DNA of 11,522 nt, taken from NCBI GenBank assembly GCA_934504065.1, contig CAKSVQ010000067.1:1-11522 (forward strand), written 5' to 3'. A model generated the notes under the pieces. That model ran no database searches and was not told the origin of the DNA. It saw only the letters and a list, made by a program, of their open reading frames with translations. This DNA comes from an uncultured Dysosmobacter sp. (GTDB lineage Bacteria > Bacillota > Clostridia > Oscillospirales > Oscillospiraceae). A program made the position numbers and the translations under genes. Positions 1-6,870 of the stretch are shown one piece after another. The stretch's first letter is position 1. The number at the start of each line of letters is the position of its first letter.

Positions 1-1058
1 GGGTTATAGCGGCAGGGAAAGTCACAGAGAATCGGTTGTCCCGCAGCAAAGTAATCAAACAGCTTGTTGAAGCTGATACCGTAATTAAACAGATAGGTAA
101 ACGAATTATGGGCAAAGTTCAGATCCGCGCGGCTGACGATGGAGGGAACGTATTTCTTCTCCACCCTGCCCTTGAATGTCACGTTTCCGATGTGTTCCTC
201 CCGGACGCGCTGTTCCAACGCCGCCCGTTCGTCACCGTCGCCCCAGATCAGAAACTTGACGCGGGGATCCTTTACGCACTTTGCCGCATCCAACAGCAGA
301 CCGAGGTTGTTGACATGGCGGACGGAGCCGGTATAGATGACCTTAAAAACATTCGGATCGTTCAGGTCGGGATCTTCCACGCGGAAATGCTCTTTATTAT
401 AGTCAAACTGCTCCAGATCGACGCCGTTGTTGATGTAGTGTACCTTGGAGCGGGGGATCTCCTTCTCCCAGCCCTGCTTGACGATGTAGTCGTAGGCGCC
501 CTCCATGGTGAACACCAGAGCATCGGCTTTTTTGTAGATCCACTTCTCGCCCCGATACAAGAGCTTGATCAAGGGGTTATCCTTCGTGAAGCGATCGGAG
601 TACACCACGATGCTCTCCGGCCAGAGATCCCGCACCTCGCAGACGCACTTCACGCCGAACTGCTTCGCCAGCTGAAGCCCCGCCACCAGCGTCAGCGGAT
701 GGACGGAGGAGGCAAAAATCACGTCGGGCCTGCCGTGCTGTGCGGCGTACTCCTTCGCGGCCTTCTTCACATTGCGGTAGAAGTCGATCATATTCAGCAC
801 GCGCTGCTTGCCGTTGCCGGTGTAGGTGCGGGCGCGGACAAAAACGAAGGGCGTGTCGATCTCCTCAGCAACGTGCTCCTCCCACAGCGCGTCGGTCTCA
901 AAAAAGCGCTCGGCCTTGCCGTGCTTGCTGTTGGCGCCGAAGACAACGGGCGCGTAACCGGCGCGGCGCAGATTTTTCGCAAAGTTATAGTGCCGCCCGC
1001 CGTGGTCGAAATACATATCACTTGCGTAGTGGTTTAAGATCCAGATGTTTGTGTTCAT
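1..1058 (-). CDS. GT4 glycosyltransferase, WbuB-like (3' end cut by window edge)
   Basis: Reads from an ATG at 1058 off the left edge: 352 complete codons are present and probably about 50 are missing. The predicted protein is a cytoplasmic GT-B glycosyltransferase that adds a sugar from a nucleotide donor to a lipid-linked glycan. The N-terminus (NHYASDMYFDHGGRHYNFAK) is the acceptor-side start typical of WbuB-like proteins. A first Rossmann half contains GRPDVIFASS and the CEVRDLWPESI motif. The donor half has FKVIYTGSVRHVNNLG, FLIWGDGDER and, near the cut, residues 331-341 NKLFDYFAAGQ, the usual nucleotide-sugar pocket. A Shine-Dalgarno AAGAGGAA (about 1066-1074) supports the start. It is separated from the sugar transferase gene by 163 bp, so it may have its own leader. 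The family call is firm; donor and acceptor are unknown. WbuB of E. coli acts on FucNAc, but that specificity cannot be transferred here. Confidence 0.9.
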   Translation of the reverse strand, partial: MNTNIWILNHYASDMYFDHGGRHYNFAKNLRRAGYAPVVFGANSKHGKAERFFETDALWEEHVAEEIDTPFVFVRARTYTGNGKQRVLNMIDFYRNVKKAAKEYAAQHGRPDVIFASSVHPLTLVAGLQLAKQFGVKCVCEVRDLWPESIVVYSDRFTKDNPLIKLLYRGEKWIYKKADALVFTMEGAYDYIVKQGWEKEIPRSKVHYINNGVDLEQFDYNKEHFRVEDPDLNDPNVFKVIYTGSVRHVNNLGLLLDAAKCVKDPRVKFLIWGDGDERAALEQRVREEHIGNVTFKGRVEKKYVPSIVSRADLNFAHNSFTYLFNYGISFNKLFDYFAAGQPILCDFPCRYN

Positions 1059-1221
1059 GAAAAGATTCCTCTTCTTGTGGTTTATGTCTGATAGCGGGGG
1101 AAAAAGCCGCTGGTGGGAGAACATCTTCGCGCAATCGCAGAAGCAATACACAACCTAATCGGCAAAGGAACGGACATGGGTGCTCCAAGATTGTTGCTCA
1201 ATGGTAAACAAACTGTCGGCA
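1059..1221. other. 163-bp intergenic gap before the glycosyltransferase
   Basis: This is the longest gap among the genes downstream of 3095 apart from the one at 2903-3094. It holds the glycosyltransferase ribosome binding site and a short G+C hairpin (1093-1111). No convincing promoter or terminator was seen. The part nearest the sugar transferase has no open minus-strand frame of note. It may be leftover sequence from rearrangement. Confidence 0.5.
1091..1111 (-). repeat. Leader hairpin, copy B (AGCGGC..CCCCGCTAT motif)
   Basis: On the minus strand AGCGG (1107-1111) pairs with CCGCT (1093-1097), giving a 5-bp stem around a T/C-rich loop. The hairpin lies about 35 nt upstream of the glycosyltransferase start. 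Nearly the same sequence sits at the same distance (about 36 nt) upstream of the Wzy-like gene (9454-9472). The shared parts read atagcgggg and agccgct on the plus strand, separated by 5 bases here and 3 there. The function is unknown. Confidence 0.5.
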
Positions 1222-1863
1222 TCACATGGCTTTCTGTTTCTGTTGCGATTTCCTCTCATTCCAATCTTTCAAATCCATATCATACCCTTCGGTTTCAAAG
1301 GCGATATCCTCTCGCCGAAAAACCTTTACAATTGTCCGCAAAAATATTTTCACATCTCCAATAAAGGAGCAGGTATCTACATATTTCACATCCAGCGCCA
1401 GCTTGGTATCCCAATCCAACGCATTGCGCCCCGTGACCTGCGCGAGACCAGTCAATCCGGGGCGCACCTCATGCCGACGGTGCTGCTGTGCGTCCATATA
1501 CGCTACATCCCGCACCAGCAGGGGCCGGGGGCCGACGATGGACATATCGCCCTTGAAGATGTTCCACAGTTCCGGCAGCTCGTCAAGGCTGGTGGAACGG
1601 AGGGCGCGACCGAACTTCGTCAGGCGCACCTCGTCGGGGAGCAGCTCGCCGTTTTCGTCCCGCGCGTCCGTCATGGAGCGGAATTTATACATTTTGAAGA
1701 TCTTCTCGTCCTTGCCAGGGCGCTCCTGACAGAAAATGACGGGGCTGCCCAGTTTTGTCCGCACCAGCACAGCGATCAAAAGCATAACTGGACTCAATAG
1801 CAGAATGGCTATGGCAGACAAAACGATGTCCATCAATCTCTTTAAGTGATATCTATAAATCAA
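1222..1863 (-). CDS. PglC-like undecaprenyl-phosphate phosphoglycosyl transferase
   Basis: A 213-residue monotopic phosphoglycosyl transferase (bacterial sugar transferase family, PF02397) of the short PglC type. It moves a phospho-sugar from a UDP donor to undecaprenyl phosphate at the inner membrane face and so starts glycan assembly. Visible motifs are KRLMDI (8-13), a hydrophobic re-entrant helix (about 12-34) with the helix-breaking S24-P25, QERPGKDEKIFKMYKFRSM (46-64), the catalytic Asp-Glu pair D94-E95 in SLDELPELWNIFKGDM, VGPRPL (110-115) and RPGLTGLAQVTGRNALDW (134-151). The length matches PglC. The start is TTG at 1863, because starting at the next ATG would remove the conserved KR. 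GGAG at 1873-1876 lies 9 nt upstream. The gene begins 16 nt after the FemAB-like stop. Its ends are AT-richer than its core. With the dehydratase, aminotransferase and acetyltransferase upstream, the substrate may be a UDP-diacetamido-type sugar (inference). Confidence 0.95.
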   Translation of the reverse strand: MIYRYHLKRLMDIVLSAIAILLLSPVMLLIAVLVRTKLGSPVIFCQERPGKDEKIFKMYKFRSMTDARDENGELLPDEVRLTKFGRALRSTSLDELPELWNIFKGDMSIVGPRPLLVRDVAYMDAQQHRRHEVRPGLTGLAQVTGRNALDWDTKLALDVKYVDTCSFIGDVKIFLRTIVKVFRREDIAFETEGYDMDLKDWNERKSQQKQKAM

Positions 1864-1879
1864 TTCCCCTATCTCCCAC

Positions 1880-2887
1880 TTACTCTTTTATCTTAGCCCG
1901 ATAAAGCGGGAAGTAACTTACGTCCTCTATAAGCCCACATTCCATTCGCTTTTCAACAAGCATATCATATACGTCCTTATTCCAAATTTTTTTCCCGATA
2001 TAAAAGTCAAACTCCGTATTCTTTCCAAATTTCTTTTTATATTGGAATAACGCATCGTTCGGATCGCTGCTTCTGCCGCCTCCATGGTGGATATATCGGA
2101 ATCCATGTTCTTTCCCCCACTTTGCAGCTGCAGCCTCAAGCAATCCCCCTGCATTTAACTCTAACATTTTTTTGCTGCTCCCCAGCAAATGCGCATGTAG
2201 AATATTCCCCGCAGTGAAATACAGCTCGCTTGCGATAATCTCTCCTTTATAATGAAGCTGTCCTTCCAAAATATATGGTCTTAAATCTGATTCCAAAATC
2301 TTATAATAATCATCAGAAAAATAATACATTTTATCTGCGTGATTCCGATCCATCGTCTCTTCATAAATACGTCTGAATTCACTTAGGTCATCGGGCGATA
2401 ACAGCAATTTAACCGTCACACCTTTCTCCAAAGCGCGTCTGTTATCTCGGCGCATGCTTTTAGCAAATTCTTTTTGAACAGGATCATCGTAACCTTCCAA
2501 ATCAGTTCCGACTGTATGTCTGGAAAAAATCACGTCGTAACTGTCATCCACATCTAAGTAATTTTGAAATATTGGATGAAATCTAATAAACTCGCTGACT
2601 ATCTTATGGTCGCTGCAATACTTTCCAAAAGCCTCCGAATACTCTTTTTTTAGTTCTTCACCATTGTTCGTTTCAAGAATCATTGGCCCGCCATAACCAT
2701 ACGGCGTAACTATGTCATAGTACTGCACCCCGTGAATCAACCATGGCACAGGACGCATGATGAACATATTTTTTATCATTCCGCTTTCGGATTTCCATTC
2801 AAATATGTTACATCTACCCTCTCCCATTGCTTGACACAGTTTTCCATACTCCTTAAGGAAGTAAATATCTAAAATCTTTTCTCTCAT
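1880..2887 (-). CDS. FemAB/BioF2-like GNAT-fold acyltransferase
   Basis: A 335-residue soluble protein with the layout of FemAB/Acetyltransf_6 (BioF2-like) proteins, which are common in capsule and wall-glycan loci. The basic patch MRRDNRRALEKG (about 145-156) matches the usual RRxxRKAEKxG signature of the family. The C-terminal half has ALEKGVTVKL, HYKGEIIASELYF and the conserved HHGGGRSSDPNDALFQYKKK loop starting at about 267. Relatives transfer aminoacyl or acyl groups to lipid II or sugar amines; the substrate here cannot be read. I place the start at ATG 2887. A TTG at 2902 in the same frame would add five residues, but neither start has a strong Shine-Dalgarno. The gene is strikingly AT-rich: 2281-2340 has 13 G+C of 60, against 42 of 60 at 5401-5460 in the dehydratase gene. 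This suggests later acquisition. Its stop is 16 nt before the sugar transferase start. Confidence 0.8.
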   Translation of the reverse strand: MREKILDIYFLKEYGKLCQAMGEGRCNIFEWKSESGMIKNMFIMRPVPWLIHGVQYYDIVTPYGYGGPMILETNNGEELKKEYSEAFGKYCSDHKIVSEFIRFHPIFQNYLDVDDSYDVIFSRHTVGTDLEGYDDPVQKEFAKSMRRDNRRALEKGVTVKLLLSPDDLSEFRRIYEETMDRNHADKMYYFSDDYYKILESDLRPYILEGQLHYKGEIIASELYFTAGNILHAHLLGSSKKMLELNAGGLLEAAAAKWGKEHGFRYIHHGGGRSSDPNDALFQYKKKFGKNTEFDFYIGKKIWNKDVYDMLVEKRMECGLIEDVSYFPLYRAKIKE

Positions 2888-2939
2888 CTCTTCTTTACCC
2901 AATGCACCTGTATGTGGTTTTAATACTCTCGCCCTGCTG

Positions 2940-3050
2940 CGCAGACATTATGAACGCTATAGCCCAACCAGCGGCACGATTATTGCCTTTGAAAATATTT
3001 CAAAACTCCGACAGTTCATCAAAATCAATCGAATACATCAGCGTAAACAC
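2940..3050 (-). pseudogene. Probable remnant of a sugar transferase gene
   Basis: In the gap between the FemAB-like and acetyltransferase genes the minus strand reads YSIDFDELSEF, then a stop (TGA, 3000-3002), then NIFKGNN in one frame. This mirrors TSLDELPELWNIFKGDM, the catalytic block of PglC-type sugar transferases, with the Trp codon changed to TGA. The intact relative is at 1222-1863. The DNA is AT-rich and the match fades beyond about 20 codons on both sides, so it is a decayed or truncated piece. The match is short and made by eye, so it could be chance. Confidence 0.45.
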
Positions 3051-3094
3051 TCCGCTTTTTCTGTATTTCGGTTTCTTTTTCAAGTGTGTCCTGC

Positions 3095-3589
3095 CTAGGT
3101 CTCCTTCACCTTTTTCCATATGCCAAAACGTCTTCTTTCTACATGGCCAATCACGCGAAAACCCGCCTTTTCTACACCCCGAATCGAGCTAAGATTATCC
3201 GGGGACACAAACATATAATGCTCCCCGCGCTCCCCATCAGGAAGAGCCCTCACACAAATGCCCAACACATAGGGATAAATTCCCAGCCCACGGTATTCCT
3301 CCGTTGTCATACAAGGACCAATCTCATACTCGTTTTCTCGAAGGAAACTAAATTTAGGGTTTCGCCCAACCATCATGCTCTGGTGGACAATGACCCCCTC
3401 CACATTTTTTACCTGAAACAGACTGCAACGGCCCAAAGCAAGCCATTTCCAAACAAGCTCCGTCAAGTTGTTCTCTTTCCTTAACACACCGCGCAGCGTA
3501 GGCGTAGTAATCTCCAAATGCAACCCCTCCGGCAGCGATACAGGCGTCGTTCCCTCATCCAGATACTGAAAAAGTAAATCTTTTTTCAT
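3095..3589 (-). CDS. GNAT-family N-acetyltransferase, probable amino-sugar acetyltransferase
   Basis: A 164-residue GNAT protein. The acetyl-CoA pyrophosphate loop is YRGLGIY (99-105), preceded by the beta strand EIGPCMTTEE. The C-terminal DNLSSIRGVEKAGF (131-144) is the usual asparagine-containing motif B followed by the terminal strand. ATG at 3589 is chosen because AAGGTG lies about 6 nt upstream. An in-frame GTG at 3622 would overlap the aminotransferase stop and add 11 unconserved residues. It follows the aminotransferase by 16 nt, so the two are probably co-transcribed and translationally close. Given this position it probably acetylates the C4 amine made by the aminotransferase. In the Campylobacter bacillosamine pathway that step is done by PglD, a left-handed beta-helix enzyme, so this would be a different fold doing the same job. 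Some GNAT enzymes (the WecD type) do act on amino sugars. The exact substrate is unproven. Confidence 0.85.
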   Translation of the reverse strand: MKKDLLFQYLDEGTTPVSLPEGLHLEITTPTLRGVLRKENNLTELVWKWLALGRCSLFQVKNVEGVIVHQSMMVGRNPKFSFLRENEYEIGPCMTTEEYRGLGIYPYVLGICVRALPDGERGEHYMFVSPDNLSSIRGVEKAGFRVIGHVERRRFGIWKKVKET

Positions 3590-3605
3590 TGACCGCACCT
3601 TTCCC

Positions 3606-4889
3606 TCACGCGAAACAGGCACGGATCAGTTCGATGACCGTGTCCTGCCGCTCCGGCGTCATTTTGTTGTCGCTGGGCAGGCACAGGCCGCGAGCGAAAA
3701 TGTCCGCGCCCACGTCAGTCACACCGCCGGCGATATAGGCGTTGGTGCGGCAGCGGAGGCTCCCCTCCCTGCCCACGCACTCGTGCAGACGGTACATGGG
3801 CTGCATGTGCATGGGCTTCCAGATGGGGCGGCCTTCGGCGTTATACTTCGCCAAGACCTCCAAAATTTCCGTGGGGCAGGACTTCCCCGTCATCGGATAG
3901 TACAGGGCGCGGGTGTCATCTCGAAGCTGGGCACACATGGCGTCCTCGTCGATGACCAGAGCAGAGAGCCAGTAGTTCGGCTCGGTACCGTCAACGATGG
4001 GATTCATCGTCACCGGCAGATCCCGCAACCCCTCGCGATAGCGCTCATAAATCGCCTTTTTCTGGGCGATGTGCTCCTCCAGATGGGGGTACTGGCCACG
4101 CACCACGCCCGCGACGACGTTGCTCATGCGGTAGTTGTAGCCCACCTCCTCGTGCTGATACCACGCGGCGTTTTCACGAGCCTGGGTCGCCCACTTCCGG
4201 GCGCGGTTGGCGTCCTCAAGGGAGTTGGTCAGAAGGCAGCCGCCGGCAGAGCCGGTGATGATCTTGTTGCCGTTATAGGAGATGGCGGCGTAGTCGCCGA
4301 AGCTGCTGCACTGCTTGCCGTTCACCGTGGCGCCCATGGCCTCGGCGGCGTCCTCAATGAGCAGGGCCCCATGGGCCTCGCAGATCTTCTTAATGACGTC
4401 CACCCGGCCGGGGAAACCGTACAGGTGGGCCATGACCACCAGCTTGACTTCGGGATAGAGCGCAAACGCCTTTTCCAGGGCCACAGGGTCCATGTTCCAG
4501 CTGTCCGCCTCGGTGTCAATAAAGACGGGGATGCCGCCCTCGTAGACCACGGGGTTCAGCGTGGCGTCAAAGGTCATGTCCGAGCAGAACACACGCCGCC
4601 CCTCAAGGGCGCCGTGGCTGATGGGAGGCTTGCCGTAGAGCCGCTCCCCTGCCAGTTTCACGCACAGGTGCAGAGCGGCGGTGCAGCAGGAGAGGCCGAC
4701 CGCATAACCGACCTCTGCTTTTTCGGCGGCGATGCGCTCGACCTCGTTGATATTCTCGCCCACAGTGCTCATCCAGTTGGTGTCATAGGCACGGCGGATA
4801 TACTCCATCTCTTCACCGTGCATGGTAGGCGTAGCGAGCCAGACCTTTTCGGCAAAGGGGTGAAATTGATCGTATGCGGTGAATGCCAT
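3606..4889 (-). CDS. DegT/DnrJ/EryC1-family PLP sugar aminotransferase
   Basis: A 427-residue cytoplasmic PLP enzyme that transfers an amino group, normally from glutamate, onto a 4-keto sugar nucleotide. The PLP lysine is K209 in SYNGNKIITGSAGGC, and the cofactor-ring aspartate is D180 in ALLIEDAAEAMGA. The N-terminal WLATPTMHGEEMEYIRRAYD and TNWMSTVGENINEVE match the substrate end of PglE/PseC/ArnB-type enzymes. The C-terminal half contains EVGYNYRMSNVVAGVVRGQ and NYWLSALVID, and ends with RGLCLPSDNKMTPERQDTVI. The length is slightly above the usual 370-400 because of an extended C-terminal segment (about 345-390). The ATG at 4889 has AAGGAAG 7 nt upstream. It lies 42 nt after the dehydratase gene, whose 4-keto product it should use, and 16 nt before the acetyltransferase. 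Close relatives act in bacillosamine, viosamine and perosamine pathways; which applies cannot be decided here. Confidence 0.95.
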   Translation of the reverse strand: MAFTAYDQFHPFAEKVWLATPTMHGEEMEYIRRAYDTNWMSTVGENINEVERIAAEKAEVGYAVGLSCCTAALHLCVKLAGERLYGKPPISHGALEGRRVFCSDMTFDATLNPVVYEGGIPVFIDTEADSWNMDPVALEKAFALYPEVKLVVMAHLYGFPGRVDVIKKICEAHGALLIEDAAEAMGATVNGKQCSSFGDYAAISYNGNKIITGSAGGCLLTNSLEDANRARKWATQARENAAWYQHEEVGYNYRMSNVVAGVVRGQYPHLEEHIAQKKAIYERYREGLRDLPVTMNPIVDGTEPNYWLSALVIDEDAMCAQLRDDTRALYYPMTGKSCPTEILEVLAKYNAEGRPIWKPMHMQPMYRLHECVGREGSLRCRTNAYIAGGVTDVGADIFARGLCLPSDNKMTPERQDTVIELIRACFA

Positions 4890-4931
4890 AGGGCCACTTC
4901 CTTCAAATGAATTGAGTTCTTTGCAAATATC

Positions 4932-6833
4932 TCAGGAACAAACAGTTTCCTGATCGGGGATCCGCACGGTATCGCCCTGCGCGGCGTTGACCTCCTCCGG
5001 CTCGTGGAAGGTAGGCACGACTCGGTGCAGCACCTCCCGGATGCAGGAAATATCTTCCGTCCGCATGGTTTTTTCCAGCGCGTCATTCAATAACGTCAGT
5101 TTACGTTCCAGCTCCTCCGGCGTCACCGGGGGCTGGTGCTCCACGAAGATCATGCCATTGCCCGTTTTTTCCAGATCCCGGCTGGCGATCAGCAGCTCCT
5201 CGTAAAGCTTCTCGCCAGGGCGCAGGCCGGTCTCCACGATCTCGATATCCCGGTACGGCTCGTAGCCGGACAGACGGATCATATTCTCCGCCAGCTCCAG
5301 GATCTTCACCGGACGGCCCATGTCCAGCACGAACAGCTCGTTCTGCTTGGCCATGGCTCCCGCCTCCAGCACCAGCTGGGCGGCTTCGGGAATGGTCATG
5401 AAGTAGCGGATGATCCGCTTGTCCGTCACGGTGACGGGGCCGCCCGCCGCGATCTGGCGGCGGAACTGGGGCACTACAGAGCCGTTGGAACCCAGCACAT
5501 TGCCGAAGCGCACAGCGGCGAAGGTGGTCTTGGAGCAGCCCGCCATGGACTGCACCACCATTTCGCACAACCGCTTGCTGGCACCCATGACGGAGGTGGG
5601 GTTCACAGCCTTATCCGTGGAGATCAGGATGAACTTCTTGACGCCGTGGGCGTCTGCCGCCCGGACGGTGTTCAGCGTACCGAACACGTTGTTGCGAATG
5701 GCCTCCTGGGGGCTGGTCTCCATCAGGGGGACATGCTTATGGGCGGCGGCGTGGAATACCACGTCGGGCTTGTAGGTATCAAACAGCATATCCAGCCGCC
5801 GGGGGTCCCGGACGGAGCCGATCTCAACGCTGAGGGGCAGATCCTTGCCATACTGATCCAGCAGCTCCTGCTGGATGTCGTAGGCGTTGTTCTCGTAAAT
5901 GTCGAAGATCACCAGCCGCTTGGGGTGGTGCTTGACGATCTGGCGGCACAGCTCCGAGCCGATGGACCCGCCGCCCCCCGTCACCAGCACGGTACGCCCG
6001 GAAAGCAGGCCGTCCATAGCGGTGGTGTCCAGCTGGATGGCCTCCCGGCCCAGCAGATCCTCGATCCGCACCTCCCGCAGCTGCTGGCGGATGGGCTTCC
6101 GGTCGATCAGCTCCAGCGTGCTGGGCAGCGTGGAAACCCGCACACTTCGGTCCGTTAGCTGACGCAGGATCTCTCTGCGGTGGAGGTCATCCATGGATGG
6201 GATGGCGAAGATGGCCTCGTGAATATCCATGGCCCGCATCCGGGACAGGGCCTGCGAGATCGTTCCGCTGACCGGCACGTTCCGGATGCGCTTGTTGACC
6301 TTGCCCGCATCATCGTCGAAAAAACACTGGACGGTGTAGCGGCTGTTGGGGTTGTGCTGGATCTCGTCCAGCAGCTGCACACCGGCCGCCCCGGCGCCGA
6401 TGATGGCCACGGGGATCGTGCCTATCTGCCGGCTGCGCAGCACCCGGGCGCGGTAGCTGCGGTAGCCAAAGCGCACCACCAGCATCTCCAGAATCCACAA
6501 GCTGGCGATGGCTGAGAGCAGCACGAAGGAAATGGTTCCAATGCCGCTCAGCCGGGCAATGGCCTCATAAACGATAAAGCCGCAGAACGCCGAGGCGATC
6601 AGCATGAGATACTCCCGGCTCTCGGCATACCGCCACAAGCTGTCGTAGGTCTTGAACACAAGCTGGGTGATAACGGTGCACCCATACAGCAGCAGCACAT
6701 TTTTCGGGAAGCTGCCCTTGGCGCCCACCTCGGTATAGGGCAGCAGCACCGTGATGAACTTGTAGCCTGCCACTGCCACCGCGAACAGGAACGCGTCGCA
6801 GAGAAACAGCAGCTGTCTCCGAAATCGGCTCAT
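4932..6833 (-). CDS. Membrane-bound NDP-sugar 4,6-dehydratase (PglF/CapD/WbpM type)
   Basis: A 633-residue polytopic dehydratase that probably turns UDP-GlcNAc into the UDP-4-keto-6-deoxy sugar. Four N-terminal membrane helices lie at about 9-31, 44-60, 75-93 and 99-121. A first Rossmann-like domain has VAIIGAGAAG (142-151). The catalytic SDR domain starts with VTGGGGSIGSE (284-294), has HAAAHKHVPLME (361-372) and the active site ISTDKAVNPTSVMGASKR (404-421). T406-D407-K408 replace the usual Ser/Thr arrangement, and M416 replaces the SDR tyrosine before K420, as in PglF and WbpM. GLRPGEKLYEELL (536-548) is the conserved tail. The length matches full-length PglF/WbpM. ATG 6833 has AAGGAG (6841-6846) 7 nt upstream, directly flanked by a perfect hairpin. 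It lies 37 bp after the Wzy-like gene. It is the first step of the amino-sugar route with the next two genes. The family is certain; the exact sugar is inferred. Confidence 0.97.
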   Translation of the reverse strand: MSRFRRQLLFLCDAFLFAVAVAGYKFITVLLPYTEVGAKGSFPKNVLLLYGCTVITQLVFKTYDSLWRYAESREYLMLIASAFCGFIVYEAIARLSGIGTISFVLLSAIASLWILEMLVVRFGYRSYRARVLRSRQIGTIPVAIIGAGAAGVQLLDEIQHNPNSRYTVQCFFDDDAGKVNKRIRNVPVSGTISQALSRMRAMDIHEAIFAIPSMDDLHRREILRQLTDRSVRVSTLPSTLELIDRKPIRQQLREVRIEDLLGREAIQLDTTAMDGLLSGRTVLVTGGGGSIGSELCRQIVKHHPKRLVIFDIYENNAYDIQQELLDQYGKDLPLSVEIGSVRDPRRLDMLFDTYKPDVVFHAAAHKHVPLMETSPQEAIRNNVFGTLNTVRAADAHGVKKFILISTDKAVNPTSVMGASKRLCEMVVQSMAGCSKTTFAAVRFGNVLGSNGSVVPQFRRQIAAGGPVTVTDKRIIRYFMTIPEAAQLVLEAGAMAKQNELFVLDMGRPVKILELAENMIRLSGYEPYRDIEIVETGLRPGEKLYEELLIASRDLEKTGNGMIFVEHQPPVTPEELERKLTLLNDALEKTMRTEDISCIREVLHRVVPTFHEPEEVNAAQGDTVRIPDQETVCS

Positions 6834-6840
6834 AAAGGTA

Positions 6841-6846
6841 CTCCTT
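6841..6846 (-). promoter_or_regulatory. Ribosome binding site of the dehydratase gene
   Basis: AAGGAG on the minus strand, 7 nt before ATG 6833. It directly abuts the 3' arm of the hairpin at 6847-6862, so folding there could change ribosome access. Confidence 0.8.
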
Positions 6847-6862
6847 CACCGGCAGACCGGTG
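6847..6862 (-). other. Perfect hairpin in the Wzy-dehydratase spacer
   Basis: CACCGG, a four-base loop and CCGGTG form a 6-bp perfect stem in the 37-bp spacer between the two genes, ending one base from the dehydratase Shine-Dalgarno. On the minus strand no T-run follows, so it is not a terminator for the operon. On the plus strand it is followed by TGTTTTTCTT and would resemble one, but no plus-strand gene enters it. A role in mRNA processing or in setting dehydratase translation is possible. Confidence 0.55.
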
Positions 6863-6870
6863 TGTTTTTC

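Noticed and set aside
36..1037. Long plus-strand open frame of 333 codons
   Set aside because: It is the antisense shadow of the GT4 gene, whose minus-strand frame has clear family motifs. GC-rich codons leave the opposite strand open.
1113..1240. Plus-strand frame starting GTG with EHLRAIAEAI, recalling the N-terminus of some phage tail proteins
   Set aside because: The resemblance is about ten residues. The frame then runs antisense through the sugar transferase gene and has no ribosome binding site of note.
2988..3004. Perfect palindrome TTTGAAA-ATA-TTTCAAA as a possible operator
   Set aside because: It falls inside the putative sugar transferase remnant in AT-rich DNA and no promoter boxes were found beside it.
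3590..3622. GTG 3622 as start of the acetyltransferase
   Set aside because: It overlaps the aminotransferase stop and lacks a good ribosome binding site; ATG 3589 has AAGGTG about 6 nt upstream.
3783..6515. Several plus-strand open frames over 100 codons opposite the aminotransferase and dehydratase genes
   Set aside because: They have low-complexity His/Gly/Ala/Arg composition and no recognisable domains. The minus-strand genes explain the region.
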